Below are positions 1 through 6,598 of a stretch of 7,925 bases of DNA, piece by piece. Within the stretch, counting starts at the first letter, position 1. Each line of letters begins with the position of its first letter. The notes under the pieces were generated by a model. It was not told where the DNA came from. It ran no database searches and saw only the letters and a list, made by a program, of their open reading frames with translations. Origin of the DNA: an uncultured Bacteroidota bacterium. GTDB lineage: Bacteria > Bacteroidota > Bacteroidia > Flavobacteriales > Flavobacteriaceae. Location of the stretch: contig CAILTC010000487.1 in the NCBI GenBank assembly GCA_903837025.1, positions 1-7,925 on the forward strand, written 5' to 3'. Position numbers and translations under genes: made by a program.

Positions 1-1
1 T

Positions 2-124
2 TGTATCGGAACTGCTGTCTTTAAGAAATTCGATAGTGGGTCTGGCAATGTTTTTCATTGGCGCATCAGCCATATATGTAAATCCGGAATAGTACTTGCT
101 TTTCCAAGGAGTATCAATTAATCA
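2..124 (-). pseudogene. In-frame continuation of the M28 peptidase beyond the TGA (C-terminal part, runs off the window)
   Basis: Directly after the TGA at 122-124, the same reading frame runs without a stop for 40 codons to the window edge. It begins LIDTPWKSKYYSGF and continues with MADAPMKN and RPTIEFLKD. Its composition is that of normal folded protein. From family knowledge, M28 proteins of this type in Bacteroidetes are usually well over 700 residues, so a missing C-terminal domain beyond residue 604 fits. The interruption is therefore a single nonsense codon and not a frameshift. It could be a true mutation, a sequencing error, or (least likely) readthrough. Confidence 0.7.
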
Positions 125-1936
125 GATGGCTGTTTTTGGATTTTGTCCTAAATAACTTTGCGTCCAATCATCAAGATTGGTGTCGTAAGTGGCCCAAACT
201 GCTTTGTTTGTATTGGCATCAAGAATGTACAATAAACTATTTGATTTGGCTTTGCCAGGTTCATAACCCGATTCATAATGCGCTTTCGCAAAGAAACCAA
301 TCGCAACAATAAATAGGAATAACGACCATTTTCCTTTTCGTTCAAACGAACCAAAAACGGGCACTAATAATCCGAATACCAAAGCGGTAAGAAGGCTACT
401 TCCAAACAATAATTTCAAACCCAAACCTATCGGAAACATTTGAATAAGAGGCGCAATTAGCAACAATGTCGGAATACTTAAAACAAGATTTAAAACTGGT
501 CTTGATTTTTGGGTAATGATAAACGACGCCAACATGATTAAACCGGAAAAGACAGGAATAATCAAGAATCCTGCGCCTTTTAGTTTTAATGCGACGGCTA
601 AATTGATGATGATCCAAATAAATAACGGAGCAATATAATGGTTTAGGGTTACTTTTTTGTTGGAGAATAATTGGTAAAAAGCAAAACAAATCGACAAGCT
701 CAAGAGTATAAAAGCAGCTATATAATCATGGCCATTATAGGTAAATCCGTTGAGTAAATCGTTGTATTGCGGATAGATTTTGAGCAACAATTTCCATCCA
801 AAAAAAGTGACTATGCCAGCGGTAATCGTTGCACCCAATAACGGAATAAATCCTTTGGCCATCTCTTGGAAGGACAAAATTCGTTTCGCCATTCCAATGA
901 ATATCAACATCAACAAAAGTATAAATGCAAGAATCACCATTGGCAAAACCCAATCAAAAGGATAGCTTACAAAAGTATAGGGAATCGTGAAATAAACGTC
1001 GTCATTTTTATTTTGGGTAGTTTTCAAATCGGCATTCGAAAAATAATTTAGTAATGGCATTAAGTAAGTTCCTTGATGTTCTAATGTATTTTTGCTCAAA
1101 TGATCGATGTCGTCTTGGGCAGAATGGTAATTGTAATGTCCGTCAATAAAGGCAAAATTGTAGCCTTGAATATTGCCTTGTTCTCTAAAAACGGTCAAAT
1201 CAGTATCGTTAGGAAGCATTTTATAAATGCTGTACATCAAGGAATTAGAAACTGGATATTTCGGATTTGCAGCAGCGAATTCCTTAACAAGACCACTATT
1301 TCCGCCATTGGTTTCCATCAACATATAACTAGGTCCCGAAGAACCTCGCGCTTCAAAATTGAGCGCCAAACCCACTTCTTTGGCCCATTTGTGTTGCGTA
1401 ACAAAAAGAGCGGCGCCGTTTAAACCTAATTCTTCACCGTCCGTAAACAGAATAATAATGTCGTTTTTGTGTTGTTTTTTATTGTAAATAAAAGCACGAA
1501 CGCTTTCGAGAATCGTCGCCACGCCAGAACCTGCATCACTAGCACCGTGTGAAGCCGAATGAGGTGCGCTGTCATAATGCGAAAGCAACAATAATGCTTT
1601 ATTGCTGTTGGTTCCTTTTATTCGAGCCATAACATTCTTGCATTTGGTCAATGTTCCCCAATCCGAAAAAGAAAATCCTTCCTGAACCGAAGTTTCCAAA
1701 CCCATTTTTTGCAATTCCTTTTGCAAATATTCAGCAACAGCTTCATGATTTTCCGATCCCACAAAATGGGGTTTTTCCGAAATGTTTTTTACTTGTTCTA
1801 AAGCTCTTTTGGTCGAAAATTCCGAAAGTGAAACATCTGCCGTAGGCGTCATTTGGGGCATCATTGTAGCGAAAATAAATCCTAGGATTGCAAGGATAAA
1901 CAAAGCTGAAAAAATTGAGGAATTGCTTTTTTTCAT
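122..1936 (-). CDS. M28-family membrane-anchored zinc metallopeptidase, ended early by TGA
   Basis: Predicted zinc aminopeptidase of family M28, resembling ERMP1-like proteins with a catalytic domain followed by many membrane helices. From the chosen start it has 604 residues. An N-terminal signal anchor lies at about 8-24 and the M28 domain at about 40-300. Visible metal and catalytic residues are H120 and D122 (SHYDSAP), D134 (GASDAGSG), E168/E169 (TDGEELG), E194 (NFEARG) and H271 (YHSAQDD). About eight hydrophobic segments follow between 329 and 554, then a soluble tail. I chose ATG at 1936 because the protein then begins MKKSNSS plus a hydrophobic helix; the open frame extends to 2074, but that would overlap the upstream zinc-ribbon gene by 119 nt. 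It lies 19 nt after that gene, so cotranscription is likely. The TGA at 122-124 interrupts a frame that continues to the window edge, so the C-terminal domain is probably lost. The catalytic motifs are intact, so partial activity is possible. Substrate unknown. Confidence 0.85.
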   Translation of the reverse strand: MKKSNSSIFSALFILAILGFIFATMMPQMTPTADVSLSEFSTKRALEQVKNISEKPHFVGSENHEAVAEYLQKELQKMGLETSVQEGFSFSDWGTLTKCKNVMARIKGTNSNKALLLLSHYDSAPHSASHGASDAGSGVATILESVRAFIYNKKQHKNDIIILFTDGEELGLNGAALFVTQHKWAKEVGLALNFEARGSSGPSYMLMETNGGNSGLVKEFAAANPKYPVSNSLMYSIYKMLPNDTDLTVFREQGNIQGYNFAFIDGHYNYHSAQDDIDHLSKNTLEHQGTYLMPLLNYFSNADLKTTQNKNDDVYFTIPYTFVSYPFDWVLPMVILAFILLLMLIFIGMAKRILSFQEMAKGFIPLLGATITAGIVTFFGWKLLLKIYPQYNDLLNGFTYNGHDYIAAFILLSLSICFAFYQLFSNKKVTLNHYIAPLFIWIIINLAVALKLKGAGFLIIPVFSGLIMLASFIITQKSRPVLNLVLSIPTLLLIAPLIQMFPIGLGLKLLFGSSLLTALVFGLLVPVFGSFERKGKWSLFLFIVAIGFFAKAHYESGYEPGKAKSNSLLYILDANTNKAVWATYDTNLDDWTQSYLGQNPKTAI

Positions 1937-1955
1937 AATGGTAAATATTTGGAAA

Positions 1956-2303
1956 CTAAATTTCTTTTTTGACAAGCATACAATAGTCCTCTTCAAGAAG
2001 ACGATAGCCTTGATCGTAAACAAAATAATAGGTATTTCTGGTTTTGGTTTGTAATATATTGGTGAAAAACTCAAAATCGAAACCTTTACTCAGTAGTTTT
2101 GTTCTTGTGGTTTTTCCTTTTCCATCCACATTCAATACCGAAAGAATGCGGTAATTTTTGCGCAACTTATTGTTTACGTTGCGCATAAAATTGGTGCTGT
2201 CTTTGTTTATTTTATTGTTGTAGGCGTTGCGACAGCCATCGCTGCAGAATTTTTTATCCTCGCGCCCCACAATTTTGTCTCCACATTCTAGGCAGGTTTT
2301 CAT
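1956..2303 (-). CDS. Small zinc-ribbon protein of unknown function
   Basis: A 115-residue protein with a four-cysteine zinc-binding site at its N-terminus: C4-x2-C7-x12-C20-x3-C24, with the FCSDGCRNAYNN signature seen in small DUF2116-like zinc ribbons. The rest (about 30-115) is basic and mixed helical/strand, with no motif I recognise; it may bind nucleic acid, but that is a guess from charge. There is no signal peptide or membrane segment, so it is probably cytoplasmic. Its ATG overlaps the stop of the upstream GNAT-nitrilase gene as ATGA, which implies translational coupling, and the M28 peptidase starts 19 nt downstream. The reading frame is intact. The link to its neighbours is positional only. 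Confidence 0.8.
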   Translation of the reverse strand: MKTCLECGDKIVGREDKKFCSDGCRNAYNNKINKDSTNFMRNVNNKLRKNYRILSVLNVDGKGKTTRTKLLSKGFDFEFFTNILQTKTRNTYYFVYDQGYRLLEEDYCMLVKKEI

Positions 2304-3829
2304 GGTTTAATTTTTTTGATTTCATATAAATCAGTTCTACGGTCTTTCAGGATTCGAGCGCTTCCATGTTCGTGAAGTTCTTTTAGTAAATTTAGATCTA
2401 CATCTACAATCAAAGTCATTTCTGTATTAGGAGTCGTTTCTGCTTTTATTCCTGTACTAGGAAACGCAAAATCCGAGGGTGTAAATACAGCGGTTTGTGC
2501 ATATTGAATATCCATATTATTTACTTTTGGAAGATTTCCAACACATCCGGCTATGGCTACGTAACATTCATTCTCGATGGCTCTGGCTTGTGAGCAGTGC
2601 CTTACTCTGGTATAACCGCTTTGTGTATCGGTTAGAAACGGTACAAATAAAATATTCATTTCTTCATCAGCTAATAATCTTGAGAGTTCCGGAAATTCGA
2701 CATCATAGCATATCATAATACCTATTTTGCCACAATCAGTATCAAAAGTTTTAATTTGTGAGCCTCCTTTCATTCCCCAATGCAGAACTTCATTTGGGGT
2801 AATGTGAATTTTATAATACATCTCCGAAGTTCCGTCTCTTTTGCATAGAAAGCCAACATTATACAAAGTGCCATTTTCTAAATAGGGCATACTTCCCGAA
2901 ATGATATTAATGTTATATGAAATGGCATATTCTTGAAATTTTTTGCGAATAGGATCGGCATATTTTGCAAGTTCTCTGATGGCATCAGGTTCTGATAAAT
3001 GATTGTAATCTGCCATAAGTGGAGCAATAAATAACTCAGGGAACAGCACAAAATCACTTTTATAACCCGCAATTGCATCAATAAAAAATTCAGCTTGTTC
3101 AAATAAAGATTCTAAGTTGGATAACGGACGCATTTGCCATTGGATTAGTCCAAGTCTGATGATGCTCTTTTGGGTATTTATTAGCACGGGACTTTCGTCA
3201 TAATAAATATTATTCCATTCTAATAATACAGCAAATTCTTTTGAATCTATGTCTCCCTCGAGGTAGTTTTTCATAATTCTCATTACGTGAAAATCATTAC
3301 TTAACTGGAAGGAAAGCACAGGGTCGTGCAATTCTTTTAGTTTTACTTTTTCGATATATTTTTTTGGTGTCAGTTCCTTGGAATGTTTACCATAATTAGG
3401 AATTCTTCCTGCAAAAACGATGGCCTTTAGGTTCAATTTTTCGCACAACTCTTTCCGGGCATCATACAATCGTCTTCCAAGTCGCAAACCTCTATATTCA
3501 GGGTGAATAAACACGTCTATTCCATACAATATTTCCCCTTTTGGATTATGTGTCGAGAACGTAAAATTGCCTGTTATTTTGGCGTAATTTGGATTCTTAT
3601 CCACTAAAACTTCGTCTACAATTAAAGATAAAGCAGCACCAACTACTTTTCCGTCTGCTATAATTACTAATTGGCCTTCGGAGAATAGTTCCAATAAATT
3701 TATGATATCAGGTTCTTTCCAATACGAATTTTCCATCTCTGGATAGGACTTTATCATCGACTTTTTTAATTCTTTGTAGTCTTCGATTTTTAGATTTCGT
3801 AATTCAACTTTCTTTATTTTCGTTTGCAT
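2300..3829 (-). CDS. Bifunctional GNAT N-acetyltransferase / carbon-nitrogen hydrolase (nitrilase superfamily)
   Basis: A 509-residue fusion. Residues about 8-140 form a GNAT acetyltransferase fold; the acetyl-CoA loop is seen at 112-121 as YRGLRLGRRL, where R116 stands in the second-glycine position of the usual R-x-x-G-x-G/A. Residues about 223-500 form a carbon-nitrogen hydrolase with the Glu-Lys-Cys triad: E265 in FPELF, K340 in YYKIHITPNE and C374 in MICYDVEFPE. The same arrangement is known in Bacillus YhcX-type proteins of the nitrilase superfamily, whose substrate is not settled. It probably acts on a small cytoplasmic amide, perhaps with acetylation of a related amine, but that is inference. 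It heads a unit with the zinc-ribbon gene (ATGA overlap) and the M28 peptidase, and has a well-formed promoter 18 nt upstream of its ATG. The length is normal for the fusion family. Confidence 0.9.
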   Translation of the reverse strand: MQTKIKKVELRNLKIEDYKELKKSMIKSYPEMENSYWKEPDIINLLELFSEGQLVIIADGKVVGAALSLIVDEVLVDKNPNYAKITGNFTFSTHNPKGEILYGIDVFIHPEYRGLRLGRRLYDARKELCEKLNLKAIVFAGRIPNYGKHSKELTPKKYIEKVKLKELHDPVLSFQLSNDFHVMRIMKNYLEGDIDSKEFAVLLEWNNIYYDESPVLINTQKSIIRLGLIQWQMRPLSNLESLFEQAEFFIDAIAGYKSDFVLFPELFIAPLMADYNHLSEPDAIRELAKYADPIRKKFQEYAISYNINIISGSMPYLENGTLYNVGFLCKRDGTSEMYYKIHITPNEVLHWGMKGGSQIKTFDTDCGKIGIMICYDVEFPELSRLLADEEMNILFVPFLTDTQSGYTRVRHCSQARAIENECYVAIAGCVGNLPKVNNMDIQYAQTAVFTPSDFAFPSTGIKAETTPNTEMTLIVDVDLNLLKELHEHGSARILKDRRTDLYEIKKIKP

Positions 3830-3846
3830 AACTTTTTGATATTCAA

Positions 3847-3877
3847 CAAATATAGAAAATAAATATCCATTTACAAA
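3847..3877 (-). promoter_or_regulatory. Bacteroidetes-type promoter of the GNAT-nitrilase unit
   Basis: On the minus strand a perfect TAnnTTTG -7 element, TATATTTG, lies at 3854-3847. A -33 TTTG lies at 3877-3874, 19 nt upstream of it. Both sequence and spacing match the sigma-ABfr consensus of Bacteroides and Flavobacterium. Transcription would start near 3841, leaving a leader of only about 12 nt before the ATG at 3829. Confidence 0.7.
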
Positions 3878-3920
3878 CGGTTACAAGTAGTTACAACCGA
3901 AAGTAAACAGTTATCAACCG
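3871..3920. repeat. Helically phased 10-bp repeat array (TTACAA core)
   Basis: TTACAA begins at exactly 3871, 3881 and 3891, and a related TTATCAA begins at 3911, two periods later; the 3901 decamer has no clear copy. The third and last units share a longer match, AGTTACAACCGAA against AGTTATCAACCGAA. The first unit contains the -33 element of the leftward promoter, and the rest lies just upstream of it, so the array sits where an activator or repressor would bind on one face of the helix. It is also 90-140 bp upstream of the ssb start, so it could serve both divergent genes. No known motif was matched. Confidence 0.55.
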
Positions 3921-3940
3921 AATAAAATTGAGAGCTGTCG

Positions 3941-3948
3941 CATCTTTG
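3941..3948 (+). promoter_or_regulatory. Possible -7 element for ssb
   Basis: CATCTTTG matches TAnnTTTG at five of six fixed positions and is the best candidate upstream of ssb. No good TTG is found at the expected distance upstream; the nearest, at 3928-3930, is too close. The leader would be about 55 nt. Weak. Confidence 0.3.
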
Positions 3949-4009
3949 CCCTGTTGATTGGAACGAACCATTTGACAAAACATATACTAACAATTTAAAT
4001 TTATACGCC

Positions 4010-4342
4010 ATGAACGCAATGAAAAACCGAGTACAGTTAATTGGACATGTAGGTAACGATCCAGAAATCAAAAACCTTGAAGGAGGAAAAAAAGTAGCCA
4101 ATTTGACAATCGCCACAAACGATAGTTATAAAAATGACAAAGGAGAAAAAGTAGAACAAACCGAATGGCACAAAGTGGTAGCCTGGGGAAAAACTGCCGA
4201 AATCATCGAAAAATATGTAACCAAAGGCAAAGAAATAGCCATTGAAGGGAAACTAACACACAGAAGTTACGATGATAAAAACGGAGAAAAGCGATATATT
4301 ACTGAGGTTTTAGCTAATGATGTGTTGCTTTTAGGGAAGTAA
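4010..4342 (+). CDS. ssb: Single-stranded DNA-binding protein, short form without acidic tail
   Basis: A 110-residue OB-fold protein that binds single-stranded DNA during replication, recombination and repair, usually as a tetramer. Family signatures are clear: NRVQLIGHVGNDPEI at 6-20, TNDSYKNDKGE at 37-47, TEWHKVVAWGKTAEI at 51-65, and a YVTKGKEIAIEGKL strand region at 69-82. The protein stops at LLLGK, directly after the OB domain. The disordered linker and acidic tip (DDIPF-like) that normally recruit partner proteins are absent. Short SSBs of this kind occur in Bacteroidetes as second copies, so a full-length paralogue elsewhere is likely (inference). ATG at 4010 gives MNAMKNRV; ATG at 4019 is an equally plausible start. 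It is a single-gene unit, divergent from the GNAT-nitrilase and convergent with the acetyltransferase. Confidence 0.92.
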   Translation: MNAMKNRVQLIGHVGNDPEIKNLEGGKKVANLTIATNDSYKNDKGEKVEQTEWHKVVAWGKTAEIIEKYVTKGKEIAIEGKLTHRSYDDKNGEKRYITEVLANDVLLLGK

Positions 4343-4345
4343 CTA

Positions 4346-4402
4346 GTAAGCAGTTATTTGGATGGTGGGTATAATTCATGCCTACCATCTTAAACCTGCT
4401 AG
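4346..4402. terminator. Hairpin between convergent ssb and acetyltransferase genes
   Basis: An 11-bp stem (4361-4371 with 4379-4389, two G-U pairs in the plus-strand RNA) encloses the 7-nt loop TAATTCA. Outer segments CTAG/GCAG (4343-4354) can also pair with CTGCTAG (4396-4402) around a bulge. It fills most of the 67-nt gap between two converging genes, so a bidirectional terminator role is likely. There is no strong T-tract on either side. Confidence 0.45.
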
Positions 4403-4409
4403 CTATAAA

Positions 4410-5039
4410 TTACTCATTCATCAATTCTTGAAAGTAATCTACAAATTGTCCTACGTGATACCCATCCATCAAACCATGATGAACGTGAACAGACATTGGC
4501 ATTGTTCTTTTTCCATCATTGGCAATGGTCATTTTTCCGAAAGAAATTTTCGGGCAACTATCTGGAAAAGTATAGCTTCTGGCATGGGAAAGTGAGGTGA
4601 AATTCACCCATGGAACCGCCGAAAAATGAATCAAGTTGTCACTTGAAAATTCTCTGGTAAAAAGTCCAGGAGTTTTTTTTATTCGTTCAATTTCTTCCAA
4701 AGTGTTTTTTGAAAACACATCAAAATCTGGAGAATATTGAATCAAGGAAAATCCAAAAGTTTTGTCTTCGCGCATTATTGTCGCAGAGGCGTCTATGCTA
4801 TCAAAAATATGAATTTCATCCCCATTTATTCGATAACGAAAAGGTTCGATTGTATTTGCTGCAATAATGGTTTTGTGTAAATAATACACAAAAAAAGAAG
4901 TTTCCAGTTGTTTTGCTTTCTTATAGGCTTTTGTACAATCTATGTTTGTAGTGATACCAAAAAAAGGTTCTTCCATTTGTTTAAAAAAGGAGAAGTGTTC
5001 TTTTCGGTTCCAATTTTCTAGGTTTAAAAGGGTTTTCAC
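4410..5039 (-). CDS. Chloramphenicol acetyltransferase-family protein (CAT)
   Basis: A 209-residue member of the classical trimeric CAT family, which transfers acetyl from acetyl-CoA to the 3-hydroxyl of chloramphenicol. The catalytic motif HHGLMDG lies at 187-193, with H188 as the expected base and D192 as its structural partner. S140 in SAVPW matches the substrate- and transition-state-binding serine (Ser148 in CAT-III numbering). The N-terminal WNRKEHF (10-16) and PWVNFTS (143-149) are also typical. The start is GTG (5037-5039): an in-frame TAA lies a few codons upstream and there is no ATG in the first 21 codons. A TATTTTTG -7 element lies 24 nt upstream, so it is probably transcribed alone. 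Chromosomal CAT-like proteins may or may not detoxify chloramphenicol; the catalytic residues permit it, but actual resistance is not shown. No mobile element directly borders it. Confidence 0.88.
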   Translation of the reverse strand: MKTLLNLENWNRKEHFSFFKQMEEPFFGITTNIDCTKAYKKAKQLETSFFVYYLHKTIIAANTIEPFRYRINGDEIHIFDSIDASATIMREDKTFGFSLIQYSPDFDVFSKNTLEEIERIKKTPGLFTREFSSDNLIHFSAVPWVNFTSLSHARSYTFPDSCPKISFGKMTIANDGKRTMPMSVHVHHGLMDGYHVGQFVDYFQELMNE

Positions 5040-5062
5040 TATTTGTAGTCTATTTTATTTTT

Positions 5063-5070
5063 CAAAAATA
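5063..5070 (-). promoter_or_regulatory. -7 promoter element of the CAT-family gene
   Basis: TATTTTTG on the minus strand is a perfect TAnnTTTG match. It lies between the ompA terminator and the GTG start, giving a leader of about 18 nt. A clear TTG -33 element is not visible at 19-21 nt upstream. Confidence 0.5.
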
Positions 5071-5103
5071 CATTAATTCTTTTAGACAGCATTTTTTCTA
5101 TTA

Positions 5104-5143
5104 ATAAAAAAAAAGCCCTAAAAGAATTTTCCTTTAGGGCTTT
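5104..5143 (-). terminator. Rho-independent terminator of the ompA-family gene
   Basis: A perfect 11-bp inverted repeat, AAAGCCCTAAA (5112-5122) and TTTAGGGCTTT (5133-5143), with a 10-nt loop. On the minus strand it is followed by an unbroken run of T residues (A at 5106-5114 on plus). It begins 21 nt past the ompA stop codon and separates that gene from the downstream CAT gene. Confidence 0.9.
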
Positions 5144-5164
5144 ATGATGTAAAAAAAGTGTTTT

Positions 5165-6430
5165 TTATTTAATTTTAAAAGTAGCTCTTCGAACTAATTT
5201 TCTAGCATTATCCGAATCAACATCAACAGAGTTGTCCTCCCCTGCAGCGATAACATTTAATCTTGATGGATCAACTTTAGCTTTCACTAGAGTATTTTTT
5301 ACATTTTTAGCTCTTGCATTAGACAATTTATCATTGTATGCCGATCTTCCTATTTCGTCAGCATGCCCTATTATATCAACTGTAGCTGTTGGATTGTTTC
5401 GTAAGTAAGTTAAGATAAAATCAGTACCTTCACTAGAAACATTCGTTGGTTTCGATTTATTGAAGTCAAAATAAACAGCAACATAACCACCGTTGATTAA
5501 ACTCCTAATCAATTCGTTGTTAGAAAGCAAAGGAGAAGCAGCATTTGAAGTATTGCTTGCATAGTTTTTCAAAACATAGGCCTCAGTATCATCTGGGACT
5601 CCATTATTATTTTTGTCAATAGATCTTCCTTTGGAATCTACCATTGCACCAGCTGCAGTATTAGGTTCTTCATCTAAATAATCCGCTACACCATCTTTAT
5701 CGGTGTCTAACATTTTATTTTCGATAGCCATAAATCTTGCATCAATGGCATCAAATCTTGCATCGTTATCAATAACCCAATCAGCGTGGTTTTCGTTTGT
5801 ACCCAAATATACGGTTAATCCCAAAGTTCCTGTGAAAAGACTTCCGTTAAATCCTCTTATAGCATCAGAACTTACTCCATCAAAAGCGACATTCTGTTTT
5901 GCGTTTGTGATTGTTGTAAAATCTCCTGTTAGAGCGATTTTGTTACTCAATTTAATTTGACCCGTTACTCCAATCATAAAATTCCCCATTCTGTCTTTTA
6001 CATATGAAGGATTTTTTACTTCCAATTGTGATAAACCAAAACCAGCATGACCTAATAATCCAAGACTTTTTGTCCATGTCTCAAAACTCATAATTCTTCC
6101 TAAGTTCGCAACACCCTGTAAGTCTACTCTATAATATTTAGAGTCAAAAGCATTGGATTTATTATCCCCTTTAAAACTGTTATACCCCATATCCGCTTTT
6201 AAACCGAATTTGTTATTGAACATATAACGAGCTCCAAAATCAATAGTGTAAGGACTTATTATTGAAGTTGTATAGCCAGCAGTCATAGGACGTTGAGGTT
6301 TATTAAAACCACCAGCCAATTCAAATGACCATTGATTAAAACCATTTTCCTTTTTCTCGGCCGTTTCTTTTTGCGCGCTTAAAGTATTTAAAGCCAGAGC
6401 GAAAGCTAATGTAAGTAGGACTTTTTTCAT
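5165..6430 (-). CDS. OmpA-family outer membrane protein with thrombospondin type-3 repeats
   Basis: A 421-residue envelope protein. Residues 1-20 form a signal peptide ending LSAQ. About 30-210 is a strand-rich region ending TLGLTVYLG, consistent with an 8-strand outer membrane barrel. A short helical linker with DARFDAIDARF (223-233) precedes two calcium-binding TSP3 motifs, DTDKDGVADYLD at 242-253 and DKNNNGVPDDTE at 272-283. The C-terminal OmpA domain at about 318-421 contains GHADEIGRSAYNDKLSNARA. D358 and R373 are the residues expected to grip diaminopimelate of peptidoglycan, so the protein should tie the outer membrane to the cell wall. The gene is alone between a promoter-bearing gap and a strong terminator, which suggests a well-expressed single-gene unit. 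Length and layout match common Flavobacterium OmpA proteins; no oddity seen. Confidence 0.93.
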   Translation of the reverse strand: MKKVLLTLAFALALNTLSAQKETAEKKENGFNQWSFELAGGFNKPQRPMTAGYTTSIISPYTIDFGARYMFNNKFGLKADMGYNSFKGDNKSNAFDSKYYRVDLQGVANLGRIMSFETWTKSLGLLGHAGFGLSQLEVKNPSYVKDRMGNFMIGVTGQIKLSNKIALTGDFTTITNAKQNVAFDGVSSDAIRGFNGSLFTGTLGLTVYLGTNENHADWVIDNDARFDAIDARFMAIENKMLDTDKDGVADYLDEEPNTAAGAMVDSKGRSIDKNNNGVPDDTEAYVLKNYASNTSNAASPLLSNNELIRSLINGGYVAVYFDFNKSKPTNVSSEGTDFILTYLRNNPTATVDIIGHADEIGRSAYNDKLSNARAKNVKNTLVKAKVDPSRLNVIAAGEDNSVDVDSDNARKLVRRATFKIK

Positions 6431-6453
6431 AATTTCATAATTTAAATTCTATG

Positions 6454-6461
6454 CAAAACTA
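6454..6461 (-). promoter_or_regulatory. -7 promoter element of the ompA-family gene
   Basis: TAGTTTTG on the minus strand is a perfect TAnnTTTG match, 23 nt upstream of the ATG, giving a leader of about 18 nt. No TTG is seen at the -33 position, where the sequence is A/T-rich. The remainder of the 168-nt gap up to the HAD gene (to 6598) is very AT-rich and shows nothing else I can support. Confidence 0.5.
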
Positions 6462-6598
6462 CATCGCGTTGTTTGATAAAAAATTTTAATCAGTTAATTA
6501 TGTAAGTAATAACTTTAATTATGAAAGTCACCAATTGAAATACAGCATAAAAATCTATAAATCAATTGTTTAATGGTTTTAATAGTAGAATATTCTTA

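Noticed and set aside
1..130. Frameshift as the cause of the M28 truncation
   Set aside because: Codons before and after the TGA are in the same frame, so it is a nonsense codon.
1100..1423. 107-residue open frame on the plus strand
   Set aside because: It lies wholly antisense to the M28 catalytic domain and has no recognisable motif; a shadow frame. The same holds for plus-strand frames within 780-1051 and 1651-2054.
1937..2074. 46-residue N-terminal extension of the M28 peptidase frame
   Set aside because: It overlaps the zinc-ribbon gene, which has a clear cysteine motif, and the ATG at 1936 gives a normal signal-anchor start.
3871..3920. CRISPR array or plasmid-type replication iterons
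   Set aside because: The units are only 6-10 bp with no spacers, and there is no Rep or Cas gene nearby; an operator-like array fits better.
4362..4595. 77-residue plus-strand open frame after ssb
   Set aside because: It is mostly antisense to the CAT C-terminus, starts in the intergenic hairpin and lacks any domain.
5703..5960. 85-residue plus-strand open frame
   Set aside because: Antisense to the OmpA barrel and linker, with no independent support.
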